Source of the DNA: Rhodovarius lipocyclicus
GTDB taxonomy: Bacteria > Pseudomonadota > Alphaproteobacteria > Acetobacterales > Acetobacteraceae
Reading direction: 5' to 3'
Assembly (NCBI RefSeq): GCF_009900765.1
Contig: NZ_JAAABL010000040.1
Location: 1-32,632, forward strand
DNA length: 32,632 nucleotides
The notes beneath the pieces were generated by a model that searched no databases, had not been told where the DNA came from, and saw only the letters and a list, made by a program, of their open reading frames with translations. Each line of letters begins with the position of its first letter. Position 1 is the first letter of the stretch. Below are positions 23,873 to 32,420 of the stretch, piece by piece. The position numbers and the translations under genes are program-made.

Positions 23873-24121
23873 TCAGAACTTGCGCGGTTCCCGGCGCGGC
23901 GGCCGGCGCGGGCCGCGTTCCTCACGCGGCGGCGGCGCGGGCTGCTTCAGTTCCTCGATCAGCTCGCGGATCTTGGTGGCGATCGAGCCACGCAGTTCCG
24001 GCGAGGTGTGCGGCTTGAGGTTGGTATAGACCTCCTTGAGGTCCCTCAGCTGCTTTTCCTTCTCCAGCCGGTTGCGCGGGATGGGTCGGTTGTCGCTGAG
24101 CTGGCCTTCGCGCGAGCGCAT
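23873..24121 (-). CDS. Small basic coiled protein, hypothetical
   Basis: An 82-aa protein. The middle is helical and charged (RLEKEKQLRDLKEVYTNLKP, then GSIATKIRELIEEL), and the C-terminus is Pro/Arg-rich (QPAPPPREERGPRRPPRREP). Such a tail suggests nucleic-acid binding or protein docking, but the family is not recognised. It lies 110 bp downstream of sucB on the same strand, beyond a terminator-like hairpin, so it may be separately expressed. There is no strong Shine-Dalgarno before the ATG at 24121. Confidence 0.6.
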   Translation of the reverse strand: MRSREGQLSDNRPIPRNRLEKEKQLRDLKEVYTNLKPHTSPELRGSIATKIRELIEELKQPAPPPREERGPRRPPRREPRKF

Positions 24122-24164
24122 GGGCGTGTATCCGTGTGAAAGAGTGATGCCCCAATCCGCGAGA

Positions 24165-24189
24165 AAGGGCCCGCCGAAAGCGGACCCTT
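24165..24189 (-). terminator. Terminator-like hairpin after sucB
   Basis: AAGGGCCCGC (24165-24174) pairs with GCGGACCCTT (24180-24189) with one C-A mismatch and a 5-nt loop. Read on the minus strand, the stem is followed by TCTCGC, with TTT inside the end of the stem. It sits 43 bp beyond the sucB stop codon and probably ends or attenuates the sucAB transcript. Confidence 0.55.
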
Positions 24190-24231
24190 GCCGAGCGGTG
24201 GCGGGCCGGTGGGTTCCGGCCCTGCCTTGGT

Positions 24232-25479
24232 TCAGATGTCCAGGATCAGGCGGCGCGGGTCTTCGATGCACTCCTTGACCCGCACCAGGAAGCTCACGGC
24301 TTCCTTGCCGTCCACGATGCGGTGATCGTAGCTGAGGGCAAGGTACATCATCGGGCGGATTTCCACCTTGCCGCCCACGGCCATCGGGCGTTCCTGGATC
24401 TTGTGCATGCCCAGGATGCCGGACTGCGGCGGGTTCAGGATGGGGGTGGACATCAGGCTGCCATACACGCCGCCATTGGTGATGGTGAAGCTGCCGCCCG
24501 CCATCTCCTCCAGCTTCAGCTGGCCGTCACGCACCCGCTTGCCGAAATCGGAGATTGTCTTCTCGATCCCGGCGAAGGACAGCTGGTCGGCGTTCTTCAC
24601 CACGGGCACGACCAGGCCGTTCGGGCCACCCACGGCCACGCCCATGTTGACGAAGTTCTTGTAGACCACGCTGTCGCCGTCGATCTCGGCGTTGACCGCC
24701 GGGAATTCCTTCAGCGCGACCACGCAGGCCCGCACGAAGAAGGACATGAAGCCCAGCCGCGTGCCGTGCTTCTTCTCGAAGGCTTCCTTGTATTCGGCGC
24801 GGAGAGCCATCGCGGCACCCATGTCCACCTCGTTGAAGGTGGTCAGCATGGCGGCGGTGTTCTGCGCTTCCTTCAGGCGGCGCGCGATGGTCGCGCGCAG
24901 CTTGGTCATCTTCACGCGCTCCTCGCCGGGCAGCAGCACGCGGGCGGCCTTGGCGGCGGGGGCGGAAGCGGCGGCGGCCGGCGGGTTGGCCAGGAAGGAC
25001 AGCACATCGCCCTTCGCCACCCGGCCATCCTTGGCCGAGCCGGGGCCGATCTGGCCCGGGGTGATGTTGTTCTCAGCCATCAGCTTGGCGGCGGCCGGCA
25101 GCGGCGCGTGGGCCGAGGCGGCAGCGGGCGCCGGGGCGGGCGCGGCCGGCACGGGGGCCGGGGCCGGCGGCGGGGCGGCGGCGGTGGCCGCACCCGTCAC
25201 GGAACCGCCGGCGGTGCCGACGGGCTTGGCCGCGGCGTTGCCGGCACCCTCGGCGATGCTGCCCAGCACGGCGCCGGGCTCGACCTCGGCGCCCTCGGCG
25301 GCCGCGATGGCTTCCAGCACGCCGGCGGCCGGCGCGTTCACCTCGACGGTGACCTTGTCGGTCTCCAGCTCAACCAGCGGCTCGTCGGCGGCCACGGCCT
25401 CACCGGCCTGCTTCAACCAGCGCGCCACGGTAGCCGTGCTGACACTCTCGCCCAGGGTGGGCACCAGGATCTCGGTCAT
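24232..25479 (-). CDS. sucB: 2-oxoglutarate dehydrogenase E2 (dihydrolipoamide succinyltransferase)
   Basis: A 415-aa E2 subunit of the 2-oxoglutarate dehydrogenase complex, transferring succinyl groups to CoA in the TCA cycle. The lipoyl domain (1-77) carries the lipoylated lysine in [11 protein letters not shown] (K42). An Ala/Pro-rich linker leads to the peripheral-subunit-binding domain (~128-165, [10 protein letters not shown]...[12 protein letters not shown]). The catalytic core (~190-415) ends with the active-site motif [13 protein letters not shown] (H386, D390). It is preceded by sucA with a 31-bp gap. No lpd gene follows, so E3 must be encoded elsewhere. Confidence 0.97.
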   Translation of the reverse strand: MTEILVPTLGESVSTATVARWLKQAGEAVAADEPLVELETDKVTVEVNAPAAGVLEAIAAAEGAEVEPGAVLGSIAEGAGNAAAKPVGTAGGSVTGAATAAAPPPAPAPVPAAPAPAPAAASAHAPLPAAAKLMAENNITPGQIGPGSAKDGRVAKGDVLSFLANPPAAAASAPAAKAARVLLPGEERVKMTKLRATIARRLKEAQNTAAMLTTFNEVDMGAAMALRAEYKEAFEKKHGTRLGFMSFFVRACVVALKEFPAVNAEIDGDSVVYKNFVNMGVAVGGPNGLVVPVVKNADQLSFAGIEKTISDFGKRVRDGQLKLEEMAGGSFTITNGGVYGSLMSTPILNPPQSGILGMHKIQERPMAVGGKVEIRPMMYLALSYDHRIVDGKEAVSFLVRVKECIEDPRRLILDI

Positions 25480-25510
25480 CAGTCTCTAGCCTCGTCTCGT
25501 TGGCGGCGTT

Positions 25511-28408
25511 TTACAGGCCGAGAGCCTGCTTCACCAGGGTATCCTGTTCGGCGGCGTGCACCTTCGCCAGGCCGGTGGCCGGGCTCGCGGCTTCCTCGCG
25601 GCCGATGTAGCCGGGGCGCTTGGCCTTGATGTCCAGCTTCAGCAGCACCTTCTCGATCTTGCGGTCGAGGAAGGTCCAGGCGCCCATGTTCTCAGGCTCC
25701 TCCTGGCACCACACCACTTCCGCGTTCTTGTAGGGCGCGAGGGTGGCCGCCAGGGACTTCGCCGGGAACGGGAACATCTGCTCCACGCGCACCAGCGCCA
25801 CATCCTGCACCTTGGCGTCGCGGCGGGCCTGCAGCAGGTCGTAGTAGACCTTGCCGGTGCAGAGCACGACGCGCTTCACATTCTCCTCGGGCGCGATCGC
25901 GTCGATCTCGGGGATCACGTGGCGGAAGGAGGTGCCGGGGCCGAATTCCGCCAGCGAGGACACCGCCAGCTTGTGCCGCAGCAGCGACTTCGGCGACATC
26001 ACGATCAGCGGCTTGCGATAGTTCGCCTTCAGCTGGCGGCGCAGCGCGTGGAAGTAGTTGGCGGGGGTGGTGAAGTTGCACACCCGCATGTTGCGTTCCG
26101 CGCACAGCTGCAGATAGCGCTCCAGGCGCGCCGAGGAATGCTCGGGGCCCTGGCCTTCGTAGCCATGCGGCAGCAGCATCACCAGGCCCGACATGCGCAG
26201 CCACTTGGTTTCCGCGCTGGCGATGAACTGGTCGATGATGACCTGGGCGCCGTTCGCGAAGTCACCGAACTGGCCTTCCCACAGCACCAGGGAGTTGGGG
26301 TCGGCCAGCGAGTAGCCGTAGTCGAAGCCCAGCACGCCGAACTCGGAGAGCAGGGAGTTGAAGGCCTCGAACTTCGGCTGGCCTTCCTTGAGGTAGTTCA
26401 GCGGCGCGTATTCGGTCTGCGTCTTCTGGTCCACCAGCACGCAGTGGCGGTGGCTGAAGGTGCCGCGCTGCACGTCCTCACCCGAAAGCCGCACGCGGTG
26501 GCCTTCCAGCAGCAGCGTGCCGAAGGCCAGCGCCTCGCCGGTCGCCCAGTCCAGCCCCTCGCCGGTGTCGATGGAGGCCTTCTTGGCCTCCATCTGGCGG
26601 GCGATCTTGGGGTTCAGCACGAAGTCGGCGGGCACGCGGGTCAGGCCCGCGCCCACCTCGCGCAGGGTTTCCAGCGACACGGCGGTGGGCTCTTCCTGCT
26701 CCACGTCGCCGCTGTCGGCCTTCAGGCCGGTCCAATGGCCTTCCAGCCACTCCGCCTTGTTGGGCTTGTAGTCCTGGGAGGCCTGGAAGGCTTCCTCCAG
26801 CGTCGTGTTGAAGCTGTCGAGGATCGCCTTCGATTCCTCGGCCGGGATGCTGCCCTCGGTCGCCAGGCGCTCGGCATACAGGGTGCGCGTGGACTTCAGC
26901 CCCTTGATGCGGGCGTACATGACCGGCTGCGTGAAGGCGGGCTCGTCGTTCTCGTTGTGGCCGTGGCGGCGGTAGCAGACGATGTCCAGCACCACGTCGG
27001 CCTTGAACTTCTGCCGGTATTCGGCGGCCAGGCGGCTGGCCCAGACCACGGCTTCGGGGTTGTCGCCGTTCACGTGCAGGATCGGCGCCTGGATGCTCTT
27101 GGCGACATCGGTGCAGTACAGGCCCGAATAGGCATGCGCCGGCACGGTGGTGAAGCCGATCTGGTTGTTGGTCACGATATGGATCGTGCCGCCGGTGCGG
27201 TAGCCGACGAGCTGGCTCATCGCCAGCGTCTCATACACCACGCCCTGGCCGGCGAAGGCCGCGTCGCCATGCAGCAGGATGCCCATGACGGTGCCGCGGT
27301 CCTTCACGTCGCCCGCCATGTCCTGGCGCGCGCGCACCTTGCCGGCCACCACCGGGTCCACGCATTCCAGGTGCGAGGGGTTGGGCTGCAGCGAGAGATG
27401 GACCTTGCGGCCGTTGATCTCGACATCGGTGCTGGTGCCGAGGTGATACTTCACGTCGCCCGAGCCCTGCACGTCGTCGGGCTTGTAGCTGGCGCCCTTG
27501 AACTCGCTGAACACCTTGGTGAAGGACTTCTTCACCACGTTCACCAGGACGTTCAGGCGGCCACGGTGGGCCATGCCGATCGCGATCTCGTTCACGCCGA
27601 GGCCGGCGGCGGTCTCGATCACGGTCTGGACGGAGTTGATGGTGGTCTCGCCGCCCTCAAGCCCGAAGCGCTTGGTGCCGACATACTTCTTGGCGCAGAA
27701 CGCCTCGAAGCCCTCGGCCTCCGTCAGCTGGGTCAGGATGTGGCGCTTGGCGGCCTTGTCGAAGGCGCCGTTCCAGGGCGCGCCCTCGACCTGCTGCTGG
27801 ATCCAGGCCTTCTGGCCGGGGTCCTGGATGTGCATGAACTCCACGCCGATCGGGCCGCAATAGGTGGCGCGCACCACCTGCAGGATCTGGCGGACGGAGG
27901 CGGTCTCCAGGCCCAGCACGCCATCGATGAAGATGGGGCGGTCCATGTCGGCCGGGCCGAAGCCCCAGAATTCCGGCGAAAGCTCCGGGTGGGGCTTGGG
28001 CACATGCAGGCCCAGCGGGTCCAGCTGGGCTTCCAGATGGCCGCGGACGCGATAGCTGCGGATCAGCATCAGGGCGCGGATGCTGTCCAGCTGGGCGCGG
28101 CGGATGGCCTCGGGGTCGGCGGCGGGGGCCGGGGCGGCGGCGGGCTTGCCGCCCTTGGCACCCTTGGCGTCCTTCGCGGCGGGGGGCACCGGCTCCTCGG
28201 GGGCGAAGCCGCCGCGGGCGCGGGGCCGCCAGGAAGCGCCCAGGGCGTCCTGCATCACGGCATGGGCATCATCGCCCATCGCGGCGAACAGCTCCGCGAA
28301 GGAGGCATCCACGCTGTCGGGTTTTTCCACCCAGCGCGCGTAGAGGTCAGCGAGATAGGCAGCGTTGCCGCCCGTCATCGCGCTCGCGAGGATGTCCACT
28401 CCGGCCAT
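25511..28408 (-). CDS. sucA: 2-oxoglutarate dehydrogenase E1 component
   Basis: A 965-aa thiamine-diphosphate-dependent decarboxylase. The N-terminal E2-binding segment is AAYLADLYARWVEKPDSVDA, followed by a low-complexity Ala/Lys/Pro linker (~60-100). The active-site regions include GMAHRGRLNVLVNV, HGDAAFAGQGVVYETL and the ThDP-binding IVTNNQIGFTT. The pyrimidine-domain segment is LWEGQFGDFANGAQVIIDQF. The length matches the family (~930-980). The 234 bp upstream of it (28409-28642) hold no gene and should contain its promoter, though I could not assign the boxes with confidence. Confidence 0.97.
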   Translation of the reverse strand: MAGVDILASAMTGGNAAYLADLYARWVEKPDSVDASFAELFAAMGDDAHAVMQDALGASWRPRARGGFAPEEPVPPAAKDAKGAKGGKPAAAPAPAADPEAIRRAQLDSIRALMLIRSYRVRGHLEAQLDPLGLHVPKPHPELSPEFWGFGPADMDRPIFIDGVLGLETASVRQILQVVRATYCGPIGVEFMHIQDPGQKAWIQQQVEGAPWNGAFDKAAKRHILTQLTEAEGFEAFCAKKYVGTKRFGLEGGETTINSVQTVIETAAGLGVNEIAIGMAHRGRLNVLVNVVKKSFTKVFSEFKGASYKPDDVQGSGDVKYHLGTSTDVEINGRKVHLSLQPNPSHLECVDPVVAGKVRARQDMAGDVKDRGTVMGILLHGDAAFAGQGVVYETLAMSQLVGYRTGGTIHIVTNNQIGFTTVPAHAYSGLYCTDVAKSIQAPILHVNGDNPEAVVWASRLAAEYRQKFKADVVLDIVCYRRHGHNENDEPAFTQPVMYARIKGLKSTRTLYAERLATEGSIPAEESKAILDSFNTTLEEAFQASQDYKPNKAEWLEGHWTGLKADSGDVEQEEPTAVSLETLREVGAGLTRVPADFVLNPKIARQMEAKKASIDTGEGLDWATGEALAFGTLLLEGHRVRLSGEDVQRGTFSHRHCVLVDQKTQTEYAPLNYLKEGQPKFEAFNSLLSEFGVLGFDYGYSLADPNSLVLWEGQFGDFANGAQVIIDQFIASAETKWLRMSGLVMLLPHGYEGQGPEHSSARLERYLQLCAERNMRVCNFTTPANYFHALRRQLKANYRKPLIVMSPKSLLRHKLAVSSLAEFGPGTSFRHVIPEIDAIAPEENVKRVVLCTGKVYYDLLQARRDAKVQDVALVRVEQMFPFPAKSLAATLAPYKNAEVVWCQEEPENMGAWTFLDRKIEKVLLKLDIKAKRPGYIGREEAASPATGLAKVHAAEQDTLVKQALGL

Positions 28409-28642
28409 TCTTCAACCCGGACTCGCCTTGCGGTGGCCCGGCCCTTTCATTCCTGTCTGCGGCAGACGCCGCCGCGCATGTCTATGGCGGCGGTCGTTAA
28501 CATAAGCATGATGGCAAAACCACGGCAGCCCTTGGTTGCAAGGGTGATATGGCGAAATCAGGATGCTGCGCCGCAAAATCAGGCATTTGCGCGCATCCGC
28601 GGGCAAAACCTCGGCCACGGCACCCGTGAACTGTTGGTGACG

Positions 28643-29317
28643 CTATACCCGCACCCACTCCCAGTATAGGGGCGTGCGGCCCGCCTCGATCGCCTTCGCC
28701 TCATACCGCGTCGGCGGCCAGCCGGGCGGGCGGGCGCGTGCGGGCTCCGCGCCCCGGAACAGGGGCGAGGGGCGCAGCACTTCCTCCACCCAGCCCTGAT
28801 AGGTCGGGTCGTCGGAGGCGATGCGCCAGATGGCGCCCGGCTTCAGCACGCGGGCGACGATGGGCAGGATCTCGGGGTGCACGAAGCGGCGCTTGGTGTG
28901 GCGCGCCTTGGGCCAGGGGTCCGGGAACATCAGGAACATCCGGTCCAGGCTGGCCTCCGGCAGGGACAGCAGCAGGGCGCGCGCGTCCTCCGGCCACAGG
29001 CGCAGGCGGGCGGGGATGGGGGCGGTGGCTTCCTGCCCGTCCGGGATGATCTGCGTCAGCAGGGAGCACAGGCCGTGCTCATATACTTCGCTGGCGATGA
29101 TGGCGGTGTCGGGGTTGGCGGCCATCAGGGCCAGCGTGTGCTCGCCGCCGCCGAAGCCGACCTCCAGCCAAGTCTGGCTGGCACCCGCCGCGAAATCCAG
29201 ACCCGCGAAGCGCATGCGCGGCAGGGCCTCGGTCAGCAGCAGTTCCTGCCTCGGGCGCAGCTTGTGGCCACGGCGGCGGCCATACAGGCGATTTGGTATC
29301 GAGGTGGGGAATTCCAA
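28643..29317 (-). CDS. trmB: tRNA (guanine-N7-)-methyltransferase TrmB
   Basis: A 224-aa methyltransferase forming m7G46 in tRNA. The SAM motif is LEVGFGGGEHTLAL and the family signature is FLMFPDPWPKARHTKRRFVH. A C-terminal motif TRYEAKAIEAGRTPLYWEW matches the family. The only possible start is TTG at 29317: an in-frame TGA lies a few codons upstream, and there is no ATG or GTG before the conserved RLYGRRRGHKLRPRQ. This start is 1 nt from the stop of an AT-rich gene, and base composition changes sharply here. The native 5' end therefore seems to have been replaced by inserted DNA. The enzyme core is intact. Confidence 0.92.
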   Translation of the reverse strand: MEFPTSIPNRLYGRRRGHKLRPRQELLLTEALPRMRFAGLDFAAGASQTWLEVGFGGGEHTLALMAANPDTAIIASEVYEHGLCSLLTQIIPDGQEATAPIPARLRLWPEDARALLLSLPEASLDRMFLMFPDPWPKARHTKRRFVHPEILPIVARVLKPGAIWRIASDDPTYQGWVEEVLRPSPLFRGAEPARARPPGWPPTRYEAKAIEAGRTPLYWEWVRV

Positions 29318-29318
29318 A

Positions 29319-29606
29319 TTACCGAACTCTGCTCAAATAATAACCAAGAACTAATGTAACCAAGGGCAACACAGCCGTTTTAATTAGGTCTGCCACGTCG
29401 GCAAAAGATTCCTGGAAAAATATTTTCACAAAAGTGGCTACCACCAAAGAAACAACCCACGACCAAAGCACAATTCTAGTTATGAATTTTCGACTTTCGT
29501 CTTCTTCTCGGGCTTTTCCTACATTTTCATCGAACTGCCTGCGCTCATCCGTAGCAAGCTCTTTTAGCGCCGCAATTCTTGCGGAGTCCTCATCAAACCC
29601 TACCAC
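29319..29606 (-). CDS. Small two-TM membrane protein of AT-rich island (unknown)
   Basis: A 95-aa protein starting at GTG. A charged helical N-terminus (~1-42, rich in Asp/Glu/Arg/Lys) precedes two predicted transmembrane helices at ~45-65 (IVLWSWVVSLVVATFVKIFF) and ~73-91 (IKTAVLPLVTLVLGYYLS). Codon use is visibly AT-richer than in the neighbours. Its start overlaps the stop of the preceding gene by 7 nt. The shape, a cytoplasmic coil plus a membrane hairpin, is seen in small pore-forming effectors and phage-type proteins. No family is recognised and function is not assigned. Confidence 0.7.
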   Translation of the reverse strand: MVGFDEDSARIAALKELATDERRQFDENVGKAREEDESRKFITRIVLWSWVVSLVVATFVKIFFQESFADVADLIKTAVLPLVTLVLGYYLSRVR

Positions 29607-29842
29607 GTTAAGCGCATAGCATCTACAACACCTCGACCAACTCGACGTGCGTTCTGGGTTAGGCTTTCGCCCTCATTCAATAAATCCTGAATTACGCCCT
29701 TCAGAAGGCGCGCATCGTCAATGCACCCCTTACTCTCAAGGTCTATGCGCAGAGCGTTCAATTCTTGCGCAATTTCAGCAAGTTTGACTGCCGATCCAAA
29801 TTGAACGTCAGTAGCATTCTTAAGGTCGGAAATCAGCGCCAT
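29600..29842 (-). CDS. Small helical protein of AT-rich island (unknown)
   Basis: An 80-aa soluble, probably all-helical protein (LAEIAQELNALRIDLESKG, then LLKGVIQDLLNEGESL). The ATG at 29842 has AGGG at 9 nt and lies within the end of the upstream 147-aa gene (23-nt overlap). It overlaps the downstream membrane-protein gene by 7 nt. The tight packing argues that the three are co-translated and act together, possibly as adaptor and effector. The family is not recognised. Confidence 0.65.
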   Translation of the reverse strand: MALISDLKNATDVQFGSAVKLAEIAQELNALRIDLESKGCIDDARLLKGVIQDLLNEGESLTQNARRVGRGVVDAMRLTW

Positions 29843-30263
29843 CGAACCGATCCCTCAATTCCATCCGTCCCTCAATACGATAGGGACCCGCGTCTCTACG
29901 CCCCTTTATCACCAAAAGTGGAGGCACGGAAATCACGTCTAACGACAAACGGTAATGCACCGGACCCGAAACGAGCGTTCCATCATCCCGCACTTGCCAT
30001 ATGGGCATATGCGAACCGGGAGTCACGGTGAAATCAGCTATGATTTTATCGTCAGCCTGCCACGATAAATTTCCTGTCCAGATCCCACCAATGGCGTCCT
30101 GCCCAACCAAAGTACCACAGCGAACCGCCAAAAAAGCTTGAAGCGGTACCGCGAAGAGATGATTGACTGGGCTGTCATCAGGAATTTTTGTGTAATGATA
30201 TGTAACTGCCCAGCATCCGTCCAAGTCCAAGAATTCCAGAGCAGAGCTTAGTTGCGCAGCCAT
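29820..30263 (-). CDS. Beta-rich protein of AT-rich island, calycin-like (unknown)
   Basis: A 147-aa protein, first of the island operon. A GxW motif near the N-terminus (LDGCWAVTYHY, G16-W18) leads a series of alternating hydrophobic strands (GGIWTGNLSWQADDKIIADF, HYRLSLDVISV, YRIEGRMELRDRF). This pattern resembles small lipocalin/calycin-like barrels, so ligand binding is conceivable. That is only a shape argument. The ATG at 30263 has AGGA 10 nt upstream and a plausible promoter behind it. Confidence 0.65.
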   Translation of the reverse strand: MAAQLSSALEFLDLDGCWAVTYHYTKIPDDSPVNHLFAVPLQAFLAVRCGTLVGQDAIGGIWTGNLSWQADDKIIADFTVTPGSHMPIWQVRDDGTLVSGPVHYRLSLDVISVPPLLVIKGRRDAGPYRIEGRMELRDRFDGADFRP

Positions 30264-30294
30264 GAGAAATACATCCTAACCTCAGGGTTGGATT

Positions 30295-30323
30295 CTATAA
30301 CTCAAACGGGTTCTGCAAGACAA
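30295..30323 (-). promoter_or_regulatory. Predicted sigma70-type promoter of the three-gene island
   Basis: On the minus strand TTGTCT (30323-30318) and TTATAG (30300-30295) are separated by exactly 17 bp, about 32 bp before the first start codon of the island. It lies just beyond the metK terminator, so the island appears to have independent transcription. Confidence 0.5.
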
Positions 30324-30329
30324 GAATAA

Positions 30330-30354
30330 GGGCGAGGCATGCCATGCCTCGCCC
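30330..30354 (-). terminator. Intrinsic terminator of metK
   Basis: The arms GGGCGAGGCATG (30330-30341) and CATGCCTCGCCC (30343-30354) are perfectly complementary. On the minus strand the stem is followed by TTATTCTTGTCTTG. It is placed 33 bp after the metK stop codon and separates metK from the downstream AT-rich island. Confidence 0.8.
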
Positions 30355-30387
30355 TCGCGCAGCCAGCAACGTAACCCCAGGCCAGAA

Positions 30388-31575
30388 TCAGCGGCCGAAG
30401 GCGCGCTTCAGCTCATCCACCAGGTCGGTCTTCTCCCAGGTGAAGGTGCCCTTCTCCAAGTCCGGCGTGCGGCCGAAATGGCCGTAGCTGGAGGTGGGGA
30501 CATAGATCGGGCGGTTCAGGTGCAGGTGCTCACGGATGCCGCGCGGGGACAGGTTGATCAGCTCCTGCACCACCTTCGCCAGCTTCTCCTCGTCCACGTC
30601 CTTGGCCGTGCCGTGCAGGTCGAAATAGACCGACAGGGGCTTGGCCACGCCGATGGCGTAGCTGACCTGGATCGTGCACTTCTCGGCCAGACCGGCGGCC
30701 ACGACGTTCTTGGCGACATAGCGCGCGGCATAGGCGGCCGAACGGTCCACCTTGGTGGGGTCCTTGCCGGAGAACGCGCCGCCGCCATGCGGGGCCGCGC
30801 CGCCGTAGGTGTCCACGATGATCTTGCGCCCGGTCAGGCCGCAATCGCCATCGGGGCCGCCGATCACGAAGGTCCCGGTGGGGTTCACGTACAGCTCGCT
30901 GTCGGCGGGCATCCAGCCGGCGGGCAGGCTGCTCTCGATCAGCGGCTTCACCATCGCCTTGATCTGGGCCTGGTCCAGACCTTCCTCATGCTGGGTGGAC
31001 AGCACGATGGAGGTGGCGCCGACCGGCTTGCCGTCGATATAGCGCAGGGTCACCTGGCTCTTCGCGTCGGGCAGCAGGCCCTTCACGGACAGGTCGCCAT
31101 TGCGGCGCAGCTCGCTGATGCGGCGCAGGATCAGGTGCGCGTAGTACAGCGGGGCGGGCATCAGGTCGGGCGTCTCGGTGCAGGCGTAACCGAACATGAT
31201 GCCCTGGTCGCCGGCGCCTTCGTCCTTGTTGCCGGCCGCGTCCACGCCCTGTGCGATGTGCTCGGACTGGGCATGCAGGTGGCATTCGACATGGGCGTTG
31301 GCCCAATGGAAGCCTTCCTGCTCATAGCCGATGTCGCGCACCGCCATGCGGGCGTTGTGCAGCAGCAGCTCGGACGTGATGCTGCCCGGGCCGCGCGTCT
31401 CGCCGGCGATGATGATGCGGTTGGTGGTCACCAGGGTCTCACACGCGACGCGCGCGTAGGGATCGGCTTCCAGGAAGGTGTCCAGAACGGTGTCGCTGAT
31501 CCGGTCCGCCACCTTGTCAGGATGGCCTTCGGAGACGCTCTCCGACGTGAAGAGATATTCGCCCTTATCGCGCAT
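30388..31575 (-). CDS. metK: S-adenosylmethionine synthetase
   Basis: A 395-aa enzyme making SAM from methionine and ATP. Family motifs are [16 protein letters not shown] near the N-terminus, the ATP-binding [16 protein letters not shown], and the P-loop [19 protein letters not shown]. The length is normal. The ATG at 31575 opens directly into the conserved [16 protein letters not shown] region. metK is often next to trmB in alphaproteobacteria (from memory), and here the two are separated by the AT-rich island. No SAM riboswitch could be recognised upstream. Confidence 0.97.
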   Translation of the reverse strand: MRDKGEYLFTSESVSEGHPDKVADRISDTVLDTFLEADPYARVACETLVTTNRIIIAGETRGPGSITSELLLHNARMAVRDIGYEQEGFHWANAHVECHLHAQSEHIAQGVDAAGNKDEGAGDQGIMFGYACTETPDLMPAPLYYAHLILRRISELRRNGDLSVKGLLPDAKSQVTLRYIDGKPVGATSIVLSTQHEEGLDQAQIKAMVKPLIESSLPAGWMPADSELYVNPTGTFVIGGPDGDCGLTGRKIIVDTYGGAAPHGGGAFSGKDPTKVDRSAAYAARYVAKNVVAAGLAEKCTIQVSYAIGVAKPLSVYFDLHGTAKDVDEEKLAKVVQELINLSPRGIREHLHLNRPIYVPTSSYGHFGRTPDLEKGTFTWEKTDLVDELKRAFGR

Positions 31576-31605
31576 GGCTTTGGTTCGGCCTCTTGTCGCT
31601 GCCCC

Positions 31606-31628
31606 GGGAGCACCCCGGAATGGCTCCC
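31606..31628 (-). other. Hairpin in the metK leader
   Basis: GGGAGC (31606-31611) and GCTCCC (31623-31628) form a 6-bp stem 31 bp before the metK start. It could be a leader structure. It does not match the SAM-II or SAM/SAH riboswitch patterns I can recall, so no function is claimed. Confidence 0.25.
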
Positions 31629-31774
31629 CAGGGAATGTAGCCCCGACGGTGCGAGTGATCGTGTGGCAGCGCAGCGAAACGGGGTCAAGGCTGTGTCCGG
31701 GCGGCCACGGCAAGGCTGCCCCGTGCCCCCCGCAGGCCGTGCGCCGCGCCCGGCCCTTGCGGGCGCGGCGGAAA

Positions 31775-31792
31775 CAGACCAAATGCGGTCTG
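31775..31792. promoter_or_regulatory. Inverted repeat upstream of the nfu gene
   Basis: CAGACC-AAATGC-GGTCTG is a perfect 6-6-6 inverted repeat 23 bp before the NifU/Nfu start, in the 240-bp divergent region shared with metK. A regulator of iron-sulfur biogenesis (IscR- or Fur-like) is an obvious candidate, but the sequence does not match a consensus that I can confirm. Confidence 0.3.
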
Positions 31793-31815
31793 GAATAGAC
31801 CCCGAGGGCTGACGC

Positions 31816-32379
31816 ATGTTCATCGAGACCGAAGGCACCCCCAACCCCGCCACGCTGAAGTTCCTGCCGGGCCAGGATGTGATGGGGGCGCTGGGCACGG
31901 CCGATTTCGCCTCGGCCGAGGATGCGGTGCGCAGCCCGCTGGCCACCCGGCTGTTCGCGCTGGACGGCGTGTCCCGCATCTTCCTGGGCGGCGATTTCGT
32001 GACCGTGACCAAGGACGGCATGACCGATTGGCGTGAGCTGCGCCCGGCCGTGCTGGCCGCCATCATGGCCCATTTCATGGCCGGCCTGCCGGTGATCGAG
32101 GGCGAGGCCGACCCCGGCACCGCCGAGGACATCGACCCCGCCGACGCCGAGGTCGTGGCCATCATCAAGGACCTGCTGGACACGCGCGTGCGCCCGGCGG
32201 TGGCCGGTGACGGCGGCGACATCGTGTTCCGCGGCTTCCGTGACGGTGTGGTGAAACTGAAGATGCAGGGCGCGTGCTCTGGCTGCCCGTCCTCCCGCGC
32301 CACGCTGAAGCATGGGGTGGAGAACATGCTGCGCCACTACATTCCCGAAGTGGTGGCCGTGGAGCAGGTGGAAGCCTGA
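31816..32379 (+). CDS. NifU/Nfu-family iron-sulfur cluster carrier
   Basis: A 187-aa protein with an N-terminal Nfu domain (1-88, [20 protein letters not shown]) and a C-terminal NifU-like domain (~110-180). The latter carries the cluster-binding CxxC in GACSGCPSS (C154, C157) and the motif [14 protein letters not shown]. This is the alphaproteobacterial/mitochondrial NFU1 layout, a carrier that delivers 4Fe-4S clusters to targets such as lipoyl synthase and aconitase. It is divergent from metK and followed by a strong terminator. Confidence 0.95.
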   Translation: MFIETEGTPNPATLKFLPGQDVMGALGTADFASAEDAVRSPLATRLFALDGVSRIFLGGDFVTVTKDGMTDWRELRPAVLAAIMAHFMAGLPVIEGEADPGTAEDIDPADAEVVAIIKDLLDTRVRPAVAGDGGDIVFRGFRDGVVKLKMQGACSGCPSSRATLKHGVENMLRHYIPEVVAVEQVEA

Positions 32380-32384
32380 ACCCT

Positions 32385-32415
32385 CCGGCTGCCTTCGGCA
32401 GCCGGCGGATTTTTT
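32385..32415 (+). terminator. Intrinsic terminator of the nfu gene
   Basis: The stem CCGGCTGCC-TTC-GGCAGCCGG (32385-32405) is followed by GCGGA-type bases and a run of six T (32410-32415). GGCGGA and TCCGCC (32404-32420) can form an alternative hairpin around the T-run. It begins 6 nt after the stop codon. Confidence 0.8.
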
Positions 32416-32420
32416 CCGCC

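Noticed and set aside
25556-28669. A 1037-codon open frame on the plus strand opposite sucA
   Set aside because: Low-complexity composition and no motifs; it is the antisense shadow of a certain sucA gene.
29309-30238. GAATTCCA at both 29309-29316 and 30231-30238 as direct repeats flanking the AT-rich island
   Set aside because: The right copy is inside the coding region of the first island gene, so it does not mark the island edge; an 8-mer match is likely chance. No integrase or tRNA is present.
31576-31815. A SAM riboswitch upstream of metK
   Set aside because: Only a short 6-bp hairpin is visible, and I could not match the conserved cores of SAM-II or SAM/SAH aptamers. A covariance-model search would decide.
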